Shown: piece after piece, positions 51,078 to 57,355 of the stretch
Position numbering within the stretch: position 1 is the first letter of the stretch
Layout of the letters: each line of letters opens with the position of its first letter
Source: Sinorhizobium psoraleae
Lineage (GTDB): Bacteria; Pseudomonadota; Alphaproteobacteria; Rhizobiales; Rhizobiaceae
Reading direction: 5' to 3'
DNA: 64,000 nucleotides
Assembly (NCBI RefSeq): GCF_013283645.1
Contig: NZ_JABEKV010000004.1
Location: forward strand, 310,001-374,000
Program-made: the position numbers and the translations under genes
The notes under the pieces: generated by a model
Database searches by the model: none
What the model was told of the DNA's origin: nothing
Seen by the model: the letters and a program-made list of their open reading frames with translations, nothing else

Positions 51078-51341
51078 ATGCTCACGCTCGTGCGCAATTC
51101 AATGAGGATGAAAAAACTTCCCGCGCGCTACGCCGCCATCATCACGCCGCTGATACTCTCGGTGTTCATGTCCGGAATCGTGTCATCGGTGTCGACACTG
51201 ATGAATGCCGGGTAGGATCGCTTCGCCGCGATTTGGCCTCACGCCTGGGGCGCGTCCTGGGCCATTGCCTTCCCCAGCCTCATGCTGGTGCTTCCGGTCG
51301 TTCGCCGCATCGTTGGAGCGATCGTCGAGCAACGAGCCTGA
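51078..51341 (+). pseudogene. DUF2798 family membrane protein interrupted by an in-frame amber codon
   Basis: The frame starts MLTLVRNSMRMKKLPARYAA and gives one membrane helix (AAIITPLILSVFMSGIVSSV), then meets TAG at 51213-51215. In the same frame it continues WPHAWGASWAIAFPSLMLVL to TGA at 51339. Both halves together match the two-helix DUF2798 family, whose linker is near the TAG. A single TGG-to-TAG change would explain it. AAAGGA precedes the start. It is probably a recent pseudogene; readthrough cannot be excluded. Confidence 0.75.
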
Positions 51342-51351
51342 ATGCCCGATT

Positions 51352-51972
51352 TCAGGTGTCGATAAGCGACCGGGTCAGGTCGCCATAGCCGGTAAAGCGG
51401 TATTCATATTCGAGGCCGAGGGTGTCGGCGGCGCGGCGGGCCTTTTCCTGGAGCGCTGCGTCCTCCACCTGCGAGAGGTAGACGAGCTTGCGGTAGTGGC
51501 CGAAATACATGTCGCGCAGTTCTGGGTGCCGGTCGAGGCCGAGCGGTTCTATGACGAAGGCTTCGAACTGGCGGGCGAGGAAATCGGTGAGGAAGAAGGC
51601 GCTGAGGTCGTCGTCCCAGCGCTTTGCGAAATCATCGTTGCCGGCGAAGAAGGAATAACAGTGGGGGCCGGGGATGCGCGTGACACCTTCCTCCTCGCAA
51701 AGCCGGTCGAGCTGACCGCCGGTGCCGCAATCGGCATAGGCTATGAAGATGCGCTCGAAGCCCTTTTCGCGCGCCCGAGCGATCGCCTCGCGCAGGCCGG
51801 GCGTAATCTTTTCCGGGGTGTTGTGCCAGATGGCGGGCAGGCAATGGAGATCGATGTGGTCGAGATTGTTGGCTTCGCAGATCGCAAGAATTTCGCGCGC
51901 GATGGCGCCGCAACCAATGACATGAACTTTCTTTGGTTGTGCACGTTCTCTTGCCGACGTTGCGTTTTCCAT
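51352..51972 (-). CDS. DUF1638 domain protein
   Basis: This 206-residue soluble protein has a Rossmann-like beginning (KKVHVIGCGAIAREILAICEANN), HCLPAIWHNTPEKI, IFIAYADCGTGGQLDRLCEEEG and PGPHCYSFFAGND. Conserved Cys and His (GCGA, HCLP, DCGT, PHCYSF) suggest a metal or cofactor site. DUF1638 genes commonly accompany MttB-type methyltransferases and corrinoid proteins in other genomes, and their role is unknown. It follows the corrinoid-protein gene on the same strand with an entericidin gene on the opposite strand between. AAGGCGG precedes ATG 51972. Confidence 0.88.
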   Translation of the reverse strand: MENATSARERAQPKKVHVIGCGAIAREILAICEANNLDHIDLHCLPAIWHNTPEKITPGLREAIARAREKGFERIFIAYADCGTGGQLDRLCEEEGVTRIPGPHCYSFFAGNDDFAKRWDDDLSAFFLTDFLARQFEAFVIEPLGLDRHPELRDMYFGHYRKLVYLSQVEDAALQEKARRAADTLGLEYEYRFTGYGDLTRSLIDT

Positions 51973-52005
51973 TTTTATTCCGCCTTGCAGCAACATGAAG
52001 GAATC

Positions 52006-52170
52006 ATGGTCATGACAACGAAGACTCTCGCAACGATCGGCGTCATCCTGATGGCGCTGACAACCCTGAGTTCCTGCGCCAACACGATCCGCGGCATGGG
52101 GCAGGATACCGCAAACACCGTCAACGCGACAGAGTCGGCTGGTCGCCGGGTTGCAAGAGCCGCGAACTGA
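52006..52170 (+). CDS. Entericidin A/B family lipoprotein
   Basis: The 54-residue frame MVMTTKTLATIGVILMALTT continues LSSCANTIRGMGQDTANTVN. The lipobox LSSC and the CANTxRGxGQDT motif are canonical for entericidins, which are small membrane lipoproteins under stress control. AAGGA lies 4 bp before the ATG; an internal ATG at 52012 is also possible. It is divergent from DUF1638 with overlapping promoter space. Confidence 0.85.
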   Translation: MVMTTKTLATIGVILMALTTLSSCANTIRGMGQDTANTVNATESAGRRVARAAN

Positions 52171-52218
52171 CGATTTAAGGCTGGGCGCCGTATCTGCGCC
52201 CTTCCTTTCGCTTAAAAT

Positions 52219-52264
52219 AAGAAAGCCGGCTGCCGTTTTCATCCGCGCAGCCGGCCTTCTTCTT
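52219..52264. terminator. Bidirectional terminator
   Basis: GAAAGCCGGCTGC pairs with GCAGCCGGCCTTCT across a 13-nt loop, with A-rich and T-rich flanks on both sides. It lies between the convergent entericidin and corrinoid-protein genes. Confidence 0.85.
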
Positions 52265-52281
52265 GAAAAGCCATTTCAGGC

Positions 52282-52980
52282 TCAGCCGGCAGCAAGCCTG
52301 TTGTGCTTGCGCTTCATGAAGTCCTTGGCGGTCTCGACGGCGACGGCGGCATCGCGGCAATAGGCGTCCGCGCCGACAGCCTTGCCGAATTCCTCGTTGA
52401 GCGGCGCACCGCCGACGAGGACGACGTAGTCGTCGCGCAGCCCCTTTTCCTTCATCGTGTCGATAACGACCTTCATGTAGGGCATGGTGGTCGTCAGCAG
52501 CGCCGACATGCCGAGGATATCCGGCTGCTCGCGCTCGATCGCTTCCAGATAGTTCTCGACCGGATTATTGATGCCAAGGTCGACGACGTCGAAGCCGGCA
52601 CCTTCCATCATCATGCCGACGAGATTCTTGCCGATGTCGTGGATGTCGCCCTTGACTGTGCCGATAACCATCTTGCCGAGCTTCGGCGCGCCTGTTTCGA
52701 CGAGCAGCGGACGCAGGATCGACATGCCGGCCTTCATCGCGTTCGCCGAAAGCAGAACTTCCGGCACGAAGAGAATGCCGTCGCGGAAGTCGATACCCAC
52801 GATGCGCATGCCTTCGACGAGCGCCTGGGTCAGGATATCGTATGGCGTCCAGCCGCGCTTGAGGAGGATGTTCGTCCCATCCTCGATTTCCTCCTTGAGA
52901 CCGTCATAAAGGTCGTCATGCATCTGCTGCACGAGTTCCTCGTCGGAAAGGTCCTCGAGAATGATTTCATCGTCTGCCAT
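52282..52980 (-). CDS. Corrinoid methyl-carrier protein (MttC/MtgC-like)
   Basis: This is a 232-residue cobalamin-binding protein. The N-terminal helical cap (residues ~15-95, LVEGMRIVGIDFRDGILFVPEVLLSANAM) is followed by the Rossmann B12-binding domain with the base-off/His-on motif GDIHDIGKNLV (lower-ligand His) and VVLVGGAPLNEEFGKAVGAD. It carries the methyl group between the MttB-type enzyme and the methyl-THF transferase. It is divergent from the MttB-family gene across 524 bp, so both can be controlled from one region. Confidence 0.95.
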   Translation of the reverse strand: MADDEIILEDLSDEELVQQMHDDLYDGLKEEIEDGTNILLKRGWTPYDILTQALVEGMRIVGIDFRDGILFVPEVLLSANAMKAGMSILRPLLVETGAPKLGKMVIGTVKGDIHDIGKNLVGMMMEGAGFDVVDLGINNPVENYLEAIEREQPDILGMSALLTTTMPYMKVVIDTMKEKGLRDDYVVLVGGAPLNEEFGKAVGADAYCRDAAVAVETAKDFMKRKHNRLAAG

Positions 52981-53504
52981 AGTAGGGTTCCTCGGTTCCT
53001 GGCACGGTAGTCTTCGCGCGGTGATCTGGCACGATCGGACACGATCCGGACGCGTTGCTCATCCTTAGCGGCCCAAACCTAAAAATCTCTTTTTGAAAGC
53101 GACGTCGCATATGATGAAAAGCGACGGCGCCGCCGGTTCGTCCGCGCATTCACAGTCCTATCGCATCTGGACCGCATTCGTAATCGGGCGGCCGGTAAAA
53201 TTCTGCAACAGTTCAAGATGTTACATTGGGCGCCGTCTGCCTCCTGCAACGGCTTTCGTACGCGTCGTGCCGAATTTGGCCCCATGCCGGGTCTTGACGG
53301 GTGTCGAGGTTGAGTGTCTGAGATGCGCCACGTCTTGGCGCATTGAGACCCGTACCGGTTCGGCGGCTTGGTAGCATTAGCCAAAAATCGATCCCGGTGC
53401 ATGGTTCCGACAGTTGGTGTCGACCTTCGGAAGGAAAATGCGCCACTTAATCAAAGCGTTGCCGCGTCCCTTGCATAGAGGCGCGGCGGGAGAGGAATGA
53501 GCGA
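52981..53504. promoter_or_regulatory. Divergent control region between corrinoid protein and MttB-type gene
   Basis: No gene was seen. AAAGCGACG occurs at 53096-53104 and again at 53118-53126, sharing GCGAC with the repeats upstream of the GbdR-like gene. A cobalamin riboswitch was looked for and not recognised. A long leader for the MttB-type mRNA is possible. Confidence 0.4.
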
Positions 53505-55079
53505 ATGAGCGACGTGACAGAACAAGGCGCGGTCGAAGGCGGCGGACGCCGCGCGCGTGGCGAGGGACGAGGAGCGGCGGCGCGCCGGGCATCCCGCACC
53601 GGCGGCGGTCCGGGACCGTCTCTGCCCTACATCCAGCGCAAGATTCGCGAATATGAAGTGCTCGACGAGGAAGGTCTGCAGCTCATCGAGCGCAATGCCG
53701 ATACGGTTCTCGAAGAGATCGGCATCGAATTCCGCGACGACGCCGAGGCGCTTGACCTGTGGAAGGCCGCCGGCGCCGATGTGCGCGGCCAGCGCGTTCA
53801 TTTCCCGAAGGGACTCTGCCGCGAACTCCTGAAGACCGCGCCGTCGAACTTCACTTGGCATGCGCGCAATCCCGAGCGCAGCGCCCATGTGGGTGGCAAG
53901 GCGACGATCTTCGCGCCGGTCTATGGCCCCCCCTTCGTTCGCGATCTCGACGGCAACCGCCGCTACGCGACGATCGAGGATTTCCGCAATTTCGTAAAGC
54001 TCGCCTATATGGCGCCGTCGATGCATTCGTCCGGCGGCACGGTCTGCGAGCCGGTCGATGTTCCGGTAAACAAGCGCCATCTCGATATGGTCTACAGCCA
54101 TATCAAATATTCCGACAAGCCGTTCATGGGCTCGGTCACGGCGCCCGAGCGCGCGGAAGACACGATCGCCATGGCGAAGATCGTCTTCGGTGACGACTTC
54201 GTCGAGAACAACACGGTGACGCTGAACCTCATCAACGCCAACTCGCCGATGGTCTTCGACGAGACCATGGTGGGCGCGCTCAAGGTCTATGCCCGCCACA
54301 ACCAGGCTTGCGTGCTTTCGCCGTTCATCCTGTCCGGTGCGATGAGCCCGGTCACCGTCGCCGGCACACTCACGCAGATTCTGGCCGAAGTGCTCGCGGG
54401 TGCCTCGTTCACCCAGCTCATCCGCAAGGGCGCGCCGGTGCTCTTCGGCACCTTCGCCGCGTCGATCTCGATGCAGTCGGGCGCGCCGACCTTCGGTACG
54501 CCGGAGCCGTCGCTGGTTTCCTACGGCGCGGCGCAGCTTGCCCGCCGTCTCGGCCTGCCGTTCCGTACCGGCGGCTCGCTCTGCGGCTCGAAGGTTCCGG
54601 ATGCGCAGGCCGCGCACGAATCGGCGAACACGCTGAACATGACGTTGCTTGCAGGCACCAATTTCGTGCTGCACGCGGCCGGCTGGCTCGAAGGCGGTCT
54701 CGTGTCGTCCTACGAGAAGTTCATGATCGACCAGGACCAACTCGGCATGATGCAGAAGATGGCCGAAGGCGTCGACCTTTCCGAAAACGCCCAGGCGCTC
54801 GACGCGATCCGCGAAGTCGGCCCCGGCAGCCACTATCTCGGCTGCGCCCATACGCAGGCCAATTTCCAGACCGCCTTCTACCGCTCGCCGCTCGCCGACA
54901 ACAATTCCTTCGAGCAGTGGGAAATCGAAGGCGAGAAGCGGATCGAACAGCGCGCCAATGCGCTCGCCCGCTCGTGGCTCGAACATTACGAGGCGCCTTA
55001 CCTCGATCCGGCGATCGACGACGCTCTGAAGGAGTATATCGCCAAGCGCAAGGACTCGATGCCGGACGCCTTCACCTGA
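53505..55079 (+). CDS. MttB superfamily methyltransferase, non-pyrrolysine (glycine betaine-type)
   Basis: This is a 524-residue TIM-barrel corrinoid methyltransferase of the trimethylamine methyltransferase family (LPYIQRKIREYEVLDEEGLQ, ARNPERSAHVGGKATIFAPV, KPFMGSVTAPERAEDTIAM, GTFAASISMQSGAPTFGTPE, GSHYLGCAHTQANFQTAFY). There is no in-frame amber codon, so it belongs to the pyrrolysine-free group, characterised members of which demethylate glycine betaine or other quaternary amines. The first ~30 residues are a Gly/Arg/Ala-rich extension (GGGRRARGEGRGAAARRASR). Start 53505 follows GGGAGAGGAATGAGCG. The 4Fe-4S gene lies 107 bp downstream. Substrate: glycine betaine is favoured by the nearby bmt and GbdR-like genes, not proven. 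Confidence 0.93.
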   Translation: MSDVTEQGAVEGGGRRARGEGRGAAARRASRTGGGPGPSLPYIQRKIREYEVLDEEGLQLIERNADTVLEEIGIEFRDDAEALDLWKAAGADVRGQRVHFPKGLCRELLKTAPSNFTWHARNPERSAHVGGKATIFAPVYGPPFVRDLDGNRRYATIEDFRNFVKLAYMAPSMHSSGGTVCEPVDVPVNKRHLDMVYSHIKYSDKPFMGSVTAPERAEDTIAMAKIVFGDDFVENNTVTLNLINANSPMVFDETMVGALKVYARHNQACVLSPFILSGAMSPVTVAGTLTQILAEVLAGASFTQLIRKGAPVLFGTFAASISMQSGAPTFGTPEPSLVSYGAAQLARRLGLPFRTGGSLCGSKVPDAQAAHESANTLNMTLLAGTNFVLHAAGWLEGGLVSSYEKFMIDQDQLGMMQKMAEGVDLSENAQALDAIREVGPGSHYLGCAHTQANFQTAFYRSPLADNNSFEQWEIEGEKRIEQRANALARSWLEHYEAPYLDPAIDDALKEYIAKRKDSMPDAFT

Positions 55080-55130
55080 AAGGCTCCCGAGCGAGCCAGG
55101 GAGCAAGGCGGCAGGGCGCAGGTGGCCGAC

Positions 55131-55190
55131 ATGATCCAGAAGGACGTCTGGCGCCCGCATTACGATCTACAGGGGCCGAAGCCGAAATGA
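55131..55190 (+). other. Short frame in phase with, and after, the MttB-type stop
   Basis: From 55131 the frame reads MIQKDVWRPHYDLQGPKPK and its TGA overlaps the next start (ATGA). It is in the same phase as the MttB-type gene, and the intervening 17 codons contain no stop. It could be a leader peptide, a small protein or the remains of a longer C-terminus. Confidence 0.4.
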
Positions 55191-55885
55191 CGGTTTCTTC
55201 GGCGGAAGAATTGGTGGAAACGATCCGTGCGGCGCTCGCGCCGCACGGTCTTTTTTTGCGCGGTACGGTGAATTTTGCAGCCAGCGAGGGCGCACCGATG
55301 CGCGCGGATGGGAAGCCGGCTGCGAGCGTGGTGCTCATCGGCAATGTCGGCGGTTCGCTCTGGGAGCCTTTCAGCCGGTGGCGCGAGCACGAGCCGGATC
55401 GCGGCGGCGCGAATCCGCTCGACAATTGGTCGAGACAGGCGATCCATCCGGTGGCCGAGACGACAGGTGCGACGGCCTATTTCCCCTCCGATCCGCCGTG
55501 GCAGCCGTTCCAGCAATGGGCGATGCGCGCCGAGGGCCTGAAGGCGTCGCCGCTCGGTATCCTGATCCATCCTCGCTTTGGCCTCTGGCACGGTTACCGC
55601 GGCGCGCTCGGCTTTGATCGAGAGCTGCTGCATACGGGCAGCGTTCCGGCTGGCCATCCCTGCGATGCCTGTATGGAAAAGCCGTGCATTTCCGCCTGTC
55701 CGGCCGACGCCTTGGCTTCCGGCACTTTCGATGTCGGCCGCTGCCGCACGTATCTGAGGACGCAGCCGGGGGCAGGCGGTTGTCTCGCTCACGGCTGCCT
55801 CTCGCGCGATGCCTGTCCGATGGGGCGAGACTATCGCTACCCGGATGCGCAACTCCGTTTCCATATGGCGGCGCTGAGCCTCTAG
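55187..55885 (+). CDS. 4Fe-4S cluster protein linked to the MttB-type gene
   Basis: This is a 232-residue soluble protein. The C-terminal third has a ferredoxin-like motif CDACMEKPCISACPADAL (CxxCxxxxCxxxCP) and four further Cys (GRCRTYL, GGCLAHGCLSRDACPMG), enough for one or two clusters. The N-terminal part (GTVNFAASEGAP, VVLIGNVGGSLWEPFSRW) was not assigned. The cluster arrangement recalls the C-terminus of QueG-type proteins. Position directly after the methyltransferase suggests electron supply to corrinoid or activase. The start at 55187 overlaps the preceding short frame. Confidence 0.85.
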   Translation: MTVSSAEELVETIRAALAPHGLFLRGTVNFAASEGAPMRADGKPAASVVLIGNVGGSLWEPFSRWREHEPDRGGANPLDNWSRQAIHPVAETTGATAYFPSDPPWQPFQQWAMRAEGLKASPLGILIHPRFGLWHGYRGALGFDRELLHTGSVPAGHPCDACMEKPCISACPADALASGTFDVGRCRTYLRTQPGAGGCLAHGCLSRDACPMGRDYRYPDAQLRFHMAALSL

Positions 55886-55896
55886 GTGAAGAGGTC

Positions 55897-56245
55897 TCCT
55901 GCGCCGCGGACGCGGCGCTGCTGGATTCCTGTGACAAGCACAGGAATGAGGGGCCATATTTTTGGCCGCGCACGAGCAGTTCAATTGACTTGATGAGAGA
56001 GCTTAGCGGGTGCGCGGCGTTCTACTATTCATCGCAGCGACACGCCGCGCGCGTGAAGATGCTTTGAAACCAGGTCGCAACGGGCTATCCGCCCGCCTTC
56101 ACCAGGTCAGTTGGCTGGTGACGCGTAGACAGCACGAACTCCCGGTCATCAAGTTGGTTAGCCTGGCAGCACGGTAGCAACATTCTCTCCCTCATTCCTG
56201 TGCTTGTCACAGGAATCCAGCCACGGCGCGTCCGCGCCGTTATTG
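55897..56245. mobile_element. Element of about 350 bp with ~55-bp terminal inverted repeats
   Basis: The left end (55897-55953) contains GGATTCCTGTGACAAGCACA and the right end (56190-56245) its reverse complement TGTGCTTGTCACAGGAATCC, each extending through a palindromic GC-rich arm (GCGCCGCGGACGCGGCGC, GGCGCGTCCGCGCC). The ~235 bp between have no gene. A related single end lies at 24358-24412. It resembles a MITE or paired dispersed repeats; no target-site duplication was identified. The remaining sequence to 56340 is featureless. Confidence 0.55.
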
Positions 56246-56340
56246 ACCTGCCAACCCTATATCCCGGAAAAGACCGCGCGCATCAAACCGCCGCAATCCG
56301 TGCGATGCTACGCGTCACGATCCGCTTCGAGTCGCGAACC

Positions 56341-56751
56341 ATGCCACTGTTTCCGAAAGCCTTCCTCGTCGGCGCTGCCATTCTCACGGCCGGCTTTGCC
56401 AAACCCTCGCCGGACGACGCGGCAGATGCTGCCTGCCGCTTTGCGACGCAATCGGGGCCGATGCTGGTGATCGACGGGGCGCTGCATCCGCGCTTCCTGC
56501 CGAACAGCGATAGTTTGAAAACCCGAAACGGCGTCGGCGTGACGAAAGGCGGCGAGGTCGTCTTCGCGGTGTCGAAGCGGCCGGTGCGCTTTCATGATTT
56601 CGCGACGCTGTTTCGCGACATGCTCGATTGCCCGAATGCGCTCTTTCTCGACGGCACGATTTCGAGCCTCTATGCGCCGGAGATCAATCGCCACGATCGG
56701 CTGTTCCCTCTCGGGCCGATCATCGCAGTCGTCGCTTCGTTCCCGCGATAA
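56341..56751 (+). pseudogene. Phosphodiester glycosidase family protein lacking its central part
   Basis: The 136-residue frame joins a signal peptide (MPLFPKAFLVGAAILTAGFA) directly to the C-terminal half of the family: RFATQSGPMLVIDGALHPRF, NGVGVTKGGEVVFAVSKRPVRFHDFATLFRD, CPNALFLDGTISSLYAPEI. The full-length family has about 100-120 more residues between the signal and RFATQSGPML, including the FAINGGMY-type segment. The junction lies in AACRFATQ. Whether the product is active is doubtful. Confidence 0.7.
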
Positions 56752-56827
56752 CTTTTTTTCGACTGGACCCAAGGAATAGCGACTGGCGGACGTCTAACGG
56801 GAAAATAGGTCAAAAGCGGGCACGGAC

Positions 56828-57355
56828 TTGGACGCGGAACTCGTTGAAAAGGCGGTGAGGGGCGACAGGGAGGCGTTCAGCCTCTTGGTCGAGCGCCATT
56901 ATGATTTCGTCCATGCGGTCGCCTGGCGCTGGTCCGGCAATGGGGCCGATGCGGAAGATATAGCGCAGGACGTCTGCATTCGCCTCGGCTCGGCTGTTCG
57001 CGGCTTTCGCGGCACCAGCCGTTTCCGCACCTGGCTCTACACGCTGACGCTCAACGCCGCGCGCGACCACAGACGACGGCAGGTGCGCGATGCGCGCAAG
57101 ATGCAGGCCTATGCATCGGATCAATCGGCGCAGGGCACATCCGACGGGGAGGACGACGACCGGCAGGAGGCGCTCTGGGCGGCCGTGCGGGCGCTGCCGG
57201 AAAAGCAATGCGATGCCGTCCTGCTCGTCTATGCCGAGGGCTTGAGCCATGCCGCAGCGGCCGACGTGCTCGGCTGCTCCGAAGCGACCATCTCCTGGCA
57301 CGTCCATGAGGCGCGGAAGCGCCTGCGGACATTGCTCGGCAAGGAGGCTGTATGA
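56828..57355 (+). CDS. ECF-type RNA polymerase sigma factor
   Basis: This is a 175-residue sigma-70 family ECF factor. Region 2 (residues ~10-75) has DAEDIAQDVCIRLGSAVRGF and RFRTWLYTLTLNAARDHRRR, and region 4 (~115-170) has ALPEKQCDAVLLVYAEGLSHAAAADVLGCSEATISWHVHEARKRL. The frame opens with TTG at 56828. It overlaps the VWA gene by 4 bp (ATGA), suggesting that the membrane protein takes part in its control. No classical ZAS anti-sigma gene is next to it. Confidence 0.92.
   Translation: MDAELVEKAVRGDREAFSLLVERHYDFVHAVAWRWSGNGADAEDIAQDVCIRLGSAVRGFRGTSRFRTWLYTLTLNAARDHRRRQVRDARKMQAYASDQSAQGTSDGEDDDRQEALWAAVRALPEKQCDAVLLVYAEGLSHAAAADVLGCSEATISWHVHEARKRLRTLLGKEAV

Noticed and set aside
52981..53504. 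Cobalamin riboswitch upstream of the MttB-family gene
   Set aside because: I looked for the B12-box and its hairpin framework and could not support one by eye; a covariance-model search would decide.
53505..55079. Pyrrolysine in the MttB-family protein
   Set aside because: The frame has no internal TAG; it belongs to the pyrrolysine-free group, and no pylTSBCD genes are visible.
53451..55160. 569-codon minus-strand open frame
   Set aside because: Antisense to the MttB-family gene, which has clear family motifs.
54308..55186. Long upstream extension of the 4Fe-4S gene frame
   Set aside because: Overlaps the MttB-family gene in another frame with Arg/Pro-rich shadow composition; the real start is the ATG at 55187.
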